Source of the DNA: Allacma fusca
Taxonomy: Eukaryota > Arthropoda > Collembola > Symphypleona > Sminthuridae
Assembly (NCBI GenBank): GCA_947179485.1
Contig: OX359245.1
Coordinates: 26,771,067-26,835,066, forward strand
Direction of reading: 5' to 3'
DNA: 64,000 nucleotides
This document shows, one piece after another, positions 49,799-61,501 of this stretch; the stretch's first letter is position 1; each line of letters starts with the position of its first letter. Made by a program: the position numbers and the translations under genes. Below the pieces are notes generated by a model. That model was not told the DNA's origin. It did no database searches and was given only the letters and a program-made list of their open reading frames with translations.

Positions 49799-49810
49799 GC
49801 ACCTCCACCA
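49799..49810 (-). promoter_or_regulatory. Second copy of the primer-site-like motif
   Basis: TGGTGGAGGTGC on the minus strand, identical to 2161-2172, again just downstream of a CA-ending LTR-like end. Confidence 0.45.
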
Positions 49811-49814
49811 AATT

Positions 49815-50969
49815 TGTTAGGGGTCTGAGTTGAGTGGAAATAACGTACTATGGTTTCCCTCAAGTTTACTTTTGATTCTTCAAATGTTGAAGAGATTTTA
49901 TTTAACTTTGGACAAATACAAAAATGGAACTTAATAATATCTTTGTTTGATTTTCTAAACTATAAGTTAACACTAAGATTTAATTCTGATTAAAAATATT
50001 AATTCAAAGAAGACCTTCTCTAAATCTAACTACAAAGTTAATAAAGTTATAAAAGTTCAAGTGTAATTCCTATTACAAGTTATCAAAGGGTTGCCCAAAA
50101 GGTTTCCCAAAATTCCTATCAAAATTCTAAATGCTTTCTCAAAATTTCTCGAAATACAATCCACCAGCCTGAAGAGCTGTGGTAAAATCCTTCCTCTTCT
50201 GAGAGTAAAGGCTATCTTTCAGAAAAACTACTCGATTCTGAGAGCCTAAGTATTTTTGATAAAATGGGAGTAAAAAGGGAGAGAACCGAAACCCGAGTGC
50301 TATACGAAGAGGGAGAGAGAGAGTCCAAGAGGACAGCGTTGCGGATCGGCGTGTTCAGATCGACTGTGAATCTGTAAGATTTTCCTGGGGTATTTATACT
50401 CGGCTGCTACCGCACTCCCAAAATCCAGAAGTTAAGTGGATAAATTTTATGACCGGACCATCCGGCGAAACCAAGTTCCAACCCCGCCATCCTGGCGCCG
50501 GTTCGAGATTGCTTTGCATTTAAACACATGGCAATACATACATAAGCAATATCAGTTTCAATTACTTTCTTAATCTTAGGTCTTATCAAAGTTTACATTT
50601 ATTACCGTAAAGATCGAACCCATTGTCCGAGACAGATCCCAGTACTTAGGAAGGAGTTTTTATAACCCTCACCCTCGTAAAATCTTATGAGCTCCGGAAC
50701 AAAATTACTTTGTCTCCCTTATTTACAAAACAACTTCCTCCTAACCCTATGGTTATAAGACCGTAACTATGGTTACACTTATGTACTAACATGCTTTGAA
50801 ATCAAAAGTTGTTCTCCCTGGGAAAATGTCTTACACTCTCAAATACAATGGTCTCAAGCTTATTACGCACTAATAACTTGTATATATATACGTCCTACGC
50901 ATGGAGAGATTTCCCTCCTCTTCTCATCCGCTCGGACTGAGAGGAGTCAAAGGGTAATCTCTACACACA
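49815..50969 (-). repeat. Possible LTR in minus orientation
   Basis: Read on the minus strand, the segment could run from TGTGTGTAGAG (50969) to CCCCTAACA (49815). A TATAAATA box (50398-50391) lies inside it, and a primer-site motif follows 4 nt later. No second copy is available to prove the ends. Its orientation is opposite to the gag/pol of the adjacent element. Confidence 0.35.
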
Positions 50970-51100
50970 CAGAGAAGAACTTTTCCAACTCTGGACATTT
51001 TTATTAAAGCCAACGGTCAGCAAGTTTATTTGCGTGCTATTCACATGTACTCATTCCTACGTTCATTCTAACATCCTATTCTCATTACTACCATTACATA

Positions 51101-51629
51101 AAATCTTACGTTATTATGTACGTATCAAATACTTATTTCTACGCTTAAAAGAGCGTATCACCCTAGCCGCGGACGAGGTCGTGGCAATGGCCACGGCAAC
51201 TCCCACAACAATAATAATAATCACCGCGGTAACCAAGGGAACATTCATCAACCAGTTCCCCATCAGCCCCGAGGCAATAACAATAATAACAATAATAATA
51301 GAGGACAGGCTCAGAACCCCCACAAAGGCATGCAATGTTATAATTGTAATAAGTTCGGTCACATCAGTCCTGACTGCCGTTCGGGAAACCAACAGAGGGG
51401 GCCCAACCAGCGTGGTCAGGGTCCCCGCCCGAACTTCCGGAACAACAATTTCCGCGGAAACAACAATGGCTTCCGCAACAATCAACAAAACAACGGCAAC
51501 AATCGCCGGAACGACCAAAATGCCCACAGATTGGAAATTGCATTCAATCCCAATCCGCCCCAAACCAATCAAACTCCCCAGAATCATTTTGCGAATCTTC
51601 AATATCCCTCCATAACTTACCCACAATAA
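51101..51629 (+). pseudogene. Gag C-terminal fragment of a Ty3/gypsy element
   Basis: An open frame without its N-terminus encodes an Arg/Gly and Asn-rich stretch (about 51150-51325), then a CCHC zinc knuckle C-x2-C-x4-H-x4-C ('CYNCNKFGHISPDC') and an Asn/Gln-rich tail to the TAA at 51629. The frame is closed upstream near 51098 and there is no ATG before the knuckle, so most of Gag (matrix/capsid part) is missing. Pol follows in the -1 frame relative to gag, as in many Ty3/gypsy elements. Confidence 0.85.
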
Positions 51630-51649
51630 ACCTGTCACCCGCTTCATCA

Positions 51650-54600
51650 ATGTGCCCATATATTATGTGTTATTTTGATGATGTATCCATTGACGCATTA
51701 ATTGACACAGGAGCCTCTCATAATTTAATACAAAAGAATCACATTCCCTCCAGTGCAGTCATCACTCCTTGCCCACAAAGATTTGTTATCACAGCAGATA
51801 AAGCTCGCATTCCTACGTCCCATATAGCCTCCTTAACGTTCCAACTTGATAACTTCTTTTACACAACTCAGGCCCATGTCCTTGAAACGCTCACTCCTCC
51901 ACTCATTCTTGGTTGTAAGTTTATTACACAGTTTGACTTCCATATACATCTGAACTCCAATTCCCTATACAATTCTCATGTATGTCATTACTTTCGTAAG
52001 CATGCATACTCAGCCACTTGTTCATCTGAGTGCGGCTGTTCCTCTCCCGTCAAAACATTATTTACTATCCAACTTCCCCCTCGACACCAAATGTATGTAC
52101 CTACTACTAGGGAATGTCGATTGAAAATGCCCTCGCATATATGCCTGCCAAGCTGAATATGCCCAAAATGCCCGCCAACGTGCCATATTTTTGGGCATAT
52201 TGGCACATTGGGAAAATGCCCTGAATTTGGCATTTTCGGCAGGGCATATTCGGCATTTTCAGCCGTGAATACAGTATTCTGCATTTCTGGTATGTAGGTA
52301 AAACTCACAATCAGTAATACAAGCCAAAAATGCCACTATTCACTATTTAAATGAAATCCTATTAAAGGCGTACATGGCAATTTGGTTTAAATGTATTACA
52401 TTTCAAAAGATACTTGCTGTGTGTTATACATATAGTGACACTTTATATTGAAATATTGACGAATGCAATTTTGTTGCATTTTGTATAAAGTTAATCAGAA
52501 GATTTGAGTGGTAAATACGACATCAGCAAATCCTCCCCATCAGAACTTTGATTTGTATAACTTTCATCCTCTGTAGCAGTTGCTCCGCCTCCAGCGTAAA
52601 TAAAATTTATCAAATTTTCTGACCAGTGCTTCGAGGTTGGCACAGTTTATTGCATTCCAAAATGTGAGTTTTTTCCAGTAGTAACAATGGTTAGACGTTT
52701 TAAAAACTACAACTCCTACAATTGTCTGCTGACCAGATTTATTTAACTGTGTGCTAAAACCGTCCAGTAATCGTTTTTAGTTATAACGATGTGAGCGGGG
52801 TAGTGTGCAGTAGTAGCAGCGACCAATAACGTCTGGAAAAGGTAATCGACCCGAAAATGTGAACTGAATATGCCCAAAATGCCGAATATGCCCAGGAATG
52901 AAAATGCCCAAAATGCCCGTGCCGAATATGCCCAAAATCTACTTATTTGCCCAAAGTTGAAAATGCCCAAAATGCCCTGGCATTTTGGGCAGGCATGATG
53001 CCCAATATGCCATGGCATTTTCAAATCGACAATCCCTACCTACTACACCACTGCACACGTCTCACACGACATTTTTTAACCCTCATCCACTCATAGAAAA
53101 ACAATACAAAGTAATTTTTCCTCCCGTTATCAACCCAGCGAAAAATGTTTTGCTAGCCACAAACATTTCCACGTCTACCCAGATTATTCCCGCTGATACT
53201 CTTTTAGGTCATGCTCAACGCTATGATTTTACCCAAAGCTTAAACACAGCTCCGGTAATTCCTCAAAATCCAACCCCTTTCACCCCAGAACAAATTCAAT
53301 CATTAAATATTAATCCCAAATTAAGGCCAGCTGAACGCGCCGCGATCATTAGTCTCCTCAATAAATATTCATGTTTATTTGCATGGACACTTATGGATCT
53401 TCAAGTTTGTACCCTGCCCCCCATGCGAATTAAATTAAATTCTGACACTCCAGTTCAAGCCAAACCCTATCGCTTGAGCACCACGGAGCGTGAGATTTTA
53501 AAACAAGAACTAGATAAATTAATTCAAGCAGGTATAATTGTTCCTTGTGAAAACTCCAACTACTCCACCCCTGTGTTTTTAGTACGCCAAAAACTAGGTA
53601 AATGGCGACTCGTCTGTGATTTTCAAAAATTGAATAAAATCACTATAGACGAGATTTTCCCACTCCCAAGGATTGATGACTTGCTTTTTCAATTACGAAA
53701 TGCTGCGTAGTTTTCCCCCTTAGATTTATTTAGCGGTTATTACCAAGCCCTCATCCACCCGGATGATCATCATTTAACTGCTATTGTCACTGAATTCGGA
53801 CTATACATGTACTTACGTGTATGTTTTGGTCTGAAAAATGCCCCCGCCTACTTTCAAAGGCTCGCTACTCGTACTCTCGGTACTTTAAGATACACACACG
53901 CTGTATCTTATATTGATGACATTATACCCTATAGTAAAGACTTTCCCTCTCACCTGGTCGCAATAGAACTTGTATTCCAACGCTTAGCTAAAGTTAATTT
54001 TCGCATGAATCCCAAAAAGTGTTTCTTTGGTATGCAAGAACATGTAGTCTTTGGATTCTTTTTGTCCCAAAAAGGTTTATCCACTGAATCAGCAAAAGTA
54101 GCTGCAATCATGCAACAGCCCAAACCTAATAATTTAGAAACTCTACGTAAATTTGTAGGCACTATAGGTTATTATCGCAGATTTATTTGGAACTTTGCTC
54201 AAATAGCTGCTCCTCTGCAAGGATTATTGAAGAAACAATCACTATATCATTGGAGCCCTGACTGTGATAAGACATTTTTGACTCTCAAAAATGCGCTATG
54301 CACAGCTCCAGTACTTAGGCATTACGATCCCACACTCCCATGTATTTTATATACGGACGCAAGTAATTTAGCCATAGCTGGCATTTTACATCAACAATTT
54401 GAGGATGGTGAACACCCAATTTATTTTATTTCCCGAGCTTTGACTCCAGCTGAGAAAAATTGGGGTGTTACCGAAAAAGAATGTTTAGCTGTAGTTTTTG
54501 CCACACGAAAGCTTCGAGAATTTTTATATCTCAAACCTTTCATAATTGTTACTGATCATCATGCTTTATGTTATTTAAAATGCCAACGTAACCCCACCGC

Positions 54601-55611
54601 CAGACTCACTCGTATGGCTGTGATTTTAGAACATCTTCGCTATGTAATTAGGTATAAGAAAGGTACCCTCCATAGAAACGTAGATGGTGTCTCTCGATGC
54701 CCCTACGCCCTTTCCGCTTCCAAAGACACGGAAGATGATCTTACAATTCCAGGTCTATCAGCCCAATCTACAAAATCACCACCCCCTCCACTTCCAGCAA
54801 TCCCTCTCATTAATCCTGCTGATTTAAAGCATGCTCAAGCTATTGATCATACTTTAAATGCATTATTGCAGAAAAAGCGCTCCAAATTAATTCCCAATGA
54901 TGATGGTATTTATTTTATTCAATTTAATCCCCGCAACCCTAAACTTTTAGTCATCCCTAAAGCTATGATTCCCATCGTATTAAAAAATGCTCACAATCAT
55001 CCCCTTGGTGGTCATTTAAATTTTCAACGGACTTTGGCACGTCTCCGTCCATTTTATTGGTGGAGATCAATTACCTCAGACACATTTAAGCACTGTACTC
55101 ATTGCCCAGAGTGCCAAAGTCGCCAGCACCTTACCAAATTACGTATGGACAGTCTGAAAAACATTCCCATAAAAATTCCAGCAAGCACATATGCTATGGA
55201 TTTATTAGGCCCCTTTCGTGAAACTCCAAGAGGCAATAAATATGTACTCGTCCTCACCGACTTATTTACCAAATGGGTACATACTTCCCTCCTTCCCAAC
55301 AGAGAAGCTGCTCATATAGCCATGCATTTAGAATCTTTTATTATAACATTTCCAGGCATGTCTATATTAATTTCTGACGGAGCTGCAGAGTTCAAATCTG
55401 CAACTCTTTAAGAATTATTAAAACGGTTTAATATTACTCATAATGTAAGTATGCCCTTTCACCCCCGTTCCCACGGAATTGTAGAGAGACTAAATCAAAC
55501 TCTCGCAATTATGCTCAGCAAATTTGTCGCGGACAATCAGTTAGATTGGGACATATTTGTACCATATGTAATTACTGCATATAATACTTCTGAGCATTCA
55601 GTTACAAAAAT
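51650..55611 (+). pseudogene. Ty3/gypsy Pol (PR-RT-RNaseH-IN), interrupted and truncated
   Basis: A single reading frame carries the gypsy order. Protease 'ALIDTGASHNLI' and 'PLILGCKFI' (51650-52107). RT with 'WRLVCDFQKLNKIT', 'CFGLKNAPAYFQRL' and the catalytic 'YIDD' (53047 to about 54200). RNase H 'LYTDASNLAIAG' and 'VTDHHALCYL'. Integrase with an HHCC zinc site ('HPLGGHLNF..CTHCPEC') and the catalytic D, D, E at 'AMDLLGP', 'ISDGAAEF' and 'GIVERLNQTL'. Breaks: a 931-bp hAT-like element at 52108-53038, TAG at 53708-53710 and TAA at 55409-55411, both in frame. The sequence stops inside integrase at about 55611 and passes into receptor sequence. There is no env, no 3' LTR and no integrase C-terminus. 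Inactive. Confidence 0.93.
52108..53038. mobile_element. hAT-like MITE with TGCCCAAAATGCC-repeat arms
   Basis: The 931-bp element starts TAGGGAATGTCGATT and ends AATCGACAATCCCTA, with perfect 8-bp duplications CCTACTAC (52100-52107, 53039-53046). The arms hold many copies of GGGCATATTCGGCATTTT/TGCCCAAAATGCC. It is inserted in the gypsy protease-RT spacer; with the duplicated target it adds 939 bp, a multiple of three, so the pol frame is unchanged beyond it. Confidence 0.93.
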
Positions 55612-56525
55612 ATTATTACCCATGAAGATACGAGTACAAGCGAATATTTCAACGCCTTTTTATATGCAATACGAGTCCATACTTTATTTTACGCCCCAAT
55701 ATTTGTACTCTTTCACCACTTTAACGTGTCCACCAGTGAGGCTATAATAAATGGCTACAAATTCTGCTGGTACAGTGAGCATTGTCGAATGTATTTTCGT
55801 TGCGATTCTAAGGATTGCCAGGAACAAATGGAATCCACGTTCAATTTCGTGACAAATTTTGGTAAAAAAGCATTTCTACGAGACTACGACTCCAACCCTG
55901 TGGGGGAATTGAAACTACGCAGCCCATTTGAGCGTACTTGTCCATGGAGCCTAATCAAATGTGTTTTTCATTTCTTTAGGGAAGTTTTTGACAAAAATAT
56001 CTCTGTTTTTACTCTAGAGTTTAAGCAAGACGGTAAATTTGTTAGTATGAGCCCACATGTTGTCATGTATAGTCCATTGAACGGGTGCTATTTTCAAGTA
56101 CCCCGAACCACTGGGTTCAATTTCATCACTTCCGACAGCGTCACTGCTGTTATACATGAGCTCAGCATTTACACGAATCCCTTTGAGATAAATTTGTGGC
56201 TATTTATTGGGTTGACTTTGCTAACCATTTCTGTACTATTATCTTTAAGCACACATTCAGTTCAGAAAATCTACTCATTGAGCACGTTTGTCAATAATTT
56301 GCTTCAAATGGCTACAAGTGTTGTAGACCAAAGCATTAAAATCGAAGAGAGCATTGAGCATAAGTTCACAAATAAATACCGACAATTTATTCTTGGGATA
56401 TGGCTCTTGGCTTGCATCTTGCTAACGAACAGTTACAAGGGCGAAGTAAAATCCGCATTCTCCACTGAAAGTGCTTTTACGACCAAATGGCGTCGCTTGC
56501 AGGAGTTGACAAACTTTACGTATTA
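55612..56525 (+). pseudogene. Ionotropic-receptor-like copy 2, middle part
   Basis: Receptor sequence resumes at a short microhomology with the integrase end (ATATTATTACCC). From about 55650 to 56079 it repeats 49197-49635 with only about three differences, then continues through the first two membrane helices ('INLWLFIGLTLLTISVLL', 'FILGIWLLACILLTNSYKG'). It is cut at 56525 by a LINE. It lacks an own start, so it cannot be expressed as a receptor. Confidence 0.85.
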
Positions 56526-58362
56526 TATTTTATTTATTTATTTATTTGTTCAATTTAAGGTCTTGTAGGCTTTCGCCCATGACCCGAGGAAATATTTGGT
56601 GTATTGAATTGAATACATACTTGTTTATGATTCTCTAGATACTTTATCGAGAATAGAAATTAATATTAGGCCTAAATTTATATTGGTAGGGTAATTACCA
56701 AGTACATGTATACAGTATGTGTTACAAATTAATTGGCTAAAATCACTTAAGAATTCTGTTCTTCTTAGTAAGTTAGTAAGTATGTGAAGATTCTGTATCA
56801 TTTCTTCATGGCTTCTTGGGTTGCAGCATTTGAATGACTGTGGGGCGAAGCTATTTGGAATTTTGTACACATCCTTTCCCATTCTAAAGTGCGTTCCCGA
56901 AAATCTAGCTTGGGCTCAGAGGCTTATATCTAATCACGATGTCAATGTTAAGGTATGTTGGAGTTATCCTAGGTATGTAGTTGAACACTTGATAAGCATG
57001 GTGCCTTTGCGAGTCTTTCAGTTTATTTATGTATGTGTTGAGAATTATAGTACTGGAATTTGCGAATATTTGTGGAAACGTTCTGTAGATATGCAGAATT
57101 TTATTCGTTCCATAATTCTTCCGAATTGTATTCCGCTAGCATGTTTTTAATTTGGGTCACCCAGTTATAATGTTTGAACTTGTAACCCCCGTCAGGATGT
57201 TAAAATTTGCACATTACCAGAATTCTTTTAAAAACGTATTGTTGGATGCTTTCAATTTCAGTTAAATAACGCAATCCCCAAACTTGAGCACAATAGAGAA
57301 CGGTGGTTTTAAGGAAGAGTTTCCCAAATGTGGAACTTGGAGAAGATTAAACATAACTTTTCGAGATCACTTTTGTTTTAATGCCAAGTTTCGTTGAGGC
57401 ACAGGATACTCGTTTCAGTAAAATGGATGAAGTGGAAATTTGGAAGATTCGAGATACCTTTTTGCTCCCCGGCAGTTCCAGAATTCAATTTTACAATTAT
57501 TTTGAATAGTAGTATTTTCTGGTGTCAGAGATAGTGATTCTCATATGATAATCGGTGCCCAATCTTTATCTTTGAAATCCAAAGTGTAGGTTATTGTTGT
57601 CCCATTGGTGTATATTGCATACATTTTTTCATATCGGATTTTAGTTTTCACTGTGTTGTCAGAGCCCTTTAGTTCTCTTGCCTTATCAGCAAGCTTTTTT
57701 TGAATTCGTATTTCTCGAGGTGTCTTCTCGGGGCTGATAAAAATACCCGCGAGGCCAGTTAATTGCCTGTTATTTGTTTTTGCTGAGAGTATGGCAAATT
57801 TGTCTCGAGTGTTGTATAACGAAACTACTATTGGTCTAATATTTCGGGGTGTTTTTTTCCCAATTCTTCTTACGCTGTCATAACCAGTTCCTGTCAGTCC
57901 TATCTTGGTGAGTGGATTTGTAACAACCTGTTCTAATTTGGGTACGTTTCCTGTGGGTCTTCTGTCATTCCAAAAACCACGACGTTTTTTTCGTTCATTT
58001 TTTGCTGGAGGAACTCCAATTTTGTTTCTAGAGATTCAATTTTTACTTCTTGTTCTTTCAGCTTCACATCCACAACAGAGTCTAGCTTTAGGGTCAAAAC
58101 CATGATTAGATCCCGCAGCTCTTTTAGCGTAACCGCCAAATTCTTCGGCTTTTTTGGAGGATTATGAGCAAGGGGGTAGTCTGCGGAATTGGTTTTATCA
58201 GGCAGGGTAATGCATAAGTCTCTCTTTGATGTTTTATTTTGCATTTAACGTTGTTGTAAGCACTTGATGTAACTTGAACTAGTGTTGTCTATGTATGTGA
58301 GCTATAGGGTCGGGAGCAGAAAAACTATGCGACTGTTCACCTCAAGTTTCAACTAGAGAATC
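56526..58362 (-). mobile_element. Internally deleted LINE inserted in the receptor copy
   Basis: Flanked by a 14-bp target duplication AACTTTACGTATTA (56512-56525 and 58363-58376). On the minus strand, ORF1 (58244-57541, one frameshift near 57945) has a charged start, a coiled coil ('LKLDSVVDVKLKEQEVK'), the RRM strand 'NVVVFGMTE' and 'RPIVVSLYNTRDKFAIL'. Next comes the opening of ORF2 ('KIEFWNCRGAKR', 'CLNET', about 57500-57380), an endonuclease start. The sequence then jumps to the RT C-terminal end ('YCAQVWGLRYLTEIESIQQY', about 57300-57235 on), so most of ORF2 is deleted. The 3' end is an AAATA-type simple tail. Non-autonomous and dead. Confidence 0.85.
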
Positions 58363-58376
58363 AACTTTACGTATTA

Positions 58377-59136
58377 CATCCCGATGGGTAATTGCACTTA
58401 CAAAAAATTCAAAGGTAGCTATCAACTTTGTAACAATTTTCAAAAATCTTACGGTGGCTGGTTTCGAGTATTCTTGAAAACAGGTACAGGAAATATGTAT
58501 TTTGAATCTGGAAGGGAAGTTTTGCTGCATACTGATGCTACTTCGAAGATCAAGCTCGATACATCGAAGTTTCATTGCTTATACGATCAGGACTGGGAGG
58601 AGGTACTTCAGAATAACTTGACGATGCCAAAAACAGTGCTGCTTGTACGCAAGTACGATTTTAACACATATTGGCAAAACGTTGAGCAAGCAATGAAGGA
58701 TAGTCAATTAAAGTTTTCCCACAACCGCAAAATTGTGGATGATCACACTTTTCAATCGGAGAAATATTTTTACACCACTGACCAACCCTTTCGACCAGCT
58801 AGATCTGAAAGTTCTGCGCACGAAAAATACGACTATTTTTTTACACGAGTCCATGCAATGATAAGTAGTGGACTATTTGGGCTGTTGGAAAAGTGGGATA
58901 AAATAAAATTTTCCTCGTGTGGCAAAAAATTTCGAAAACGTGTATACTTAATTGGTCTGAAGGCATTGACAATGCAAAGTTCAATTGTGGTTGCTTTATA
59001 TATATTTCTATATAGCACTCTGGCGTGTCTGTTGGCATTTGGGGCAGAAATTTTCCTCAGAATCGAGTGGAAAAAGTACCTTATTATTTGTCTTCGTAGG
59101 CATTTGCGCGGGAAAGTTTTTTCAGTTTCCATATGA
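58377..59136 (+). pseudogene. Ionotropic-receptor-like copy 2, 3' part
   Basis: It continues the receptor frame after the LINE: second ligand-binding half ('GRKIV'-type region near 'SHNRKIVDDHTFQSEKYFY') and last membrane helix ('LYIFLYSTLACLLAFG'). It ends with a C-terminal tail about 20 residues longer than in the intact gene. No internal stop, but it is separated from the rest by the LINE. Confidence 0.85.
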
Positions 59137-59455
59137 TCACTACTTATTGTTAGTTACTATACGCAAAGCAATAGTTGATGATCTAATGTTCCTGTAATTC
59201 GTAACTGTACTGTGTAACATGAGTATGGAGAAAACCTCTCAACACTTTATCCTTTTACAACTGTACTGTTGTATTAAACTTACTGGAATAAAGGCCATCA
59301 GTAGTTCCCTCCATTTATGGACAATTTGTGGGGGCTTGCATTGAAAGCAAAATGTTCATTCAAAAATTCATTTTTTACAAAATAATGCTCACTTTATTAA
59401 ATGTTGACTGAAGGATAAAAGTACAAGCCTGTGTTTACTCGTCTTCATTCTATCC
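59137..59455. other. Short spacer
   Basis: No gene recognised between the receptor pseudogene and the FkbM/Star-like gene. Confidence 0.5.
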
Positions 59456-60990
59456 TCATGTCCTAAGTGCAGCGAAATCGGGAGGAGCTGAATTGTAGTC
59501 CCTCCGTTTGTAAAATTCGTCTATCCCGTGTTTTACGACGAAATCGTAGCCCCTCGTCTCCAGAAATATCTTTATTGCACTTTCTTCCCCGGGCAAATGA
59601 ACTGTTTCCACATGAATGCACTGCAGACATCAAATAAAAATAAATTAGCAAAAAACAATTCAATCTACTAATAAGTAAATTAATCCTGAACACAAGCATA
59701 GGGTTCAGTAAATTACTTCAAAAGTAATTTTGAACTAAATTTGAGTAAGCCTTACCAAAATTGAGTTTTGTCGTATCGAGATTTTAATACATCATATATT
59801 TAAAATTTAATATTAAATTGAAAAACAAATTCCCAGGATTCCGAGTTTAAAATATAATGAATGGAGTTGTTTCCAAAAACCATTTTATTTTCAGAAAAAA
59901 TCCTCGTAAACGTTTTGAACGTTTTGTTACAACGAGCTTTAAGTGCATGCAAATGTAAAAATCCGGAACGAACAAATTTGGTAACTACTGTTGCGCTAAT
60001 CTAATGCTGAGAATAGTCTGCTTTAAAAAATTAACCACGTAAATATTTTACATCAATCACTAGAGTCTCATCAAAGGGTAATGTCTTCAGAATTTGCCGT
60101 TCAACGCCTTCAAAGCCCAAAAAAAAGTAATCCACGTGTTTTACGCCAATTGCCGACAGGAGGCTTACAAGTGGAAAACAAGGGACTTCGTCAACTAGGC
60201 GATGTTCACCCATCTTAATATCGGTCAAAAAAAAATTCTCTAAAATTTTCCCAGCTTTTGCAATAAAATTTTCTGAAGATTCTTATAAATTTCAAGCGAG
60301 TCCGTGGAGCGTTACCTCAGAAATATGTAAGTAAGGTGATAGACAGACGTTAGCAATCCAGGCCTTTCTATTTTTTGTCAGGAGTTCCTTGCCCCATTCA
60401 GGTTGAGCTTCCACCAGAAGCCCCGTCCATCCTTCTTTCTCGAGGTGGAGAGTGTTGGACAGAAATTCCCCGTCTTTAGCCCCGCATTCAATAAAAAACC
60501 CGGTTTTCTTATTTCCTAAAATTTGGTTCAGCTCTTTCTTATAATAAGATGGCGCGTTTGCCGATTCTTCTGTGAGATTGTAGGGAAGCTTTGATGGCGG
60601 GATCAAAACGTGCCGTCGGAGGTATTCCAGGAGCTTGGGATCAGTGAAGTTGTAATCCTTTATTTCCAGAAATGCTGGAAGTTAATAAATGTTAATATTA
60701 ATGAACAGTTTCGCGTGTCATTTCCAGGACGCTAAAAACTGAAACCAAAGTTTGGTATGGAAATAAAACTTCGCTCAATTATTTTTCGAAATATAATACT
60801 ATTGAGATTCAACATTTAAATTTTACCAACTTGGGCGCGTAGATTTGAACGTTTTCTGTGGTCCGTAACGGCTGGTATAACACTTTTTATATGCAAAAGC
60901 GAAAACTGCTATGACAAGTAGAAGGAAGCCAAATCTTTTGAGCCTGCTGGAACAAAGTAGGTTTCGAATACGTTCACTTGCGGGGATCAT
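59456..60990 (-). pseudogene. FkbM-methyltransferase/Star-like gene 1, probably degraded
   Basis: Parts: exon 1 from ATG 60990 (short cytosolic N-terminus then a membrane helix 'FGFLLLVIAVFAFAY'), exon 2 60674-60316 ('GFFIECGAKDGEFLSNT', the SAM-site-like FIECGA..DG motif), exon 3 ending 60052, exon 4 59620-59456. Against the neighbour at 61502, exon 1 ends in the wrong phase for exon 2; the phase is restored by a 1-nt shift near a run of five A. Exon 3 shows a similar conflict beside a run of nine T. The core 'ISLDVEGVE' is changed to 'FFLGFEGVE', losing the conserved Asp. Either a pseudogene or homopolymer assembly errors. Related Star proteins are type II ER/Golgi membrane proteins. Confidence 0.7.
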
Positions 60991-61501
60991 TTTTGAAAAC
61001 AGGATTTTAATATTTTACTATTTTTGAGCGGGATTTTTATGTCCATGTAATTACTCAATGTTCTCGCATAAGTCTTTGCATCCCAAGTTTGGGAAAAAAT
61101 AGAAACTCTCTAAACTCGTCCCAAAACTGAACATCCACAAAAGTTCTATTATTGCCGTTTTATTGCTGTCTTGTATCATAATACACTAATAAAATTAGTA
61201 GGCTGTTTGCTCCATGCTCAAACGCATTACCCTCACATTTGAATCTATAAACAAGTAGTACAGTTTCATGTGGAAAGTGCAATAAAATGTAACTAATTCA
61301 GCTTACTACACTGGTGTTGTAATATTTTTATGTTATTGCCTACTGTTTGGATTAAAACGTAGCATTCACTATGCATGCAAGCATAAACAAACATGACATG
61401 CCCACAATACGCTGTGCACAAAAGGGCAAAACATTTTAATAATAATGATATTTGATCTTGAACCACGAATGTCATGTGCCGAGTAAGGTCAATCGAGCGG
61501 T
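60991..61501. other. Spacer between the two FkbM/Star-like genes
   Basis: Nothing recognised. Confidence 0.5.

Noticed and set aside
51114-51659. 181-codon minus-strand and 193-codon plus-strand frames over gag
   Set aside because: Low-complexity Ile/Thr/Val-rich shadows of the Asn-rich gag sequence; the zinc-knuckle frame is the coding one.
6593-53046. CRISPR-like interpretation of the short repeat blocks
   Set aside because: The units are degenerate, irregularly spaced, lack unique spacers, and sit in a eukaryotic genome within elements that have target duplications.
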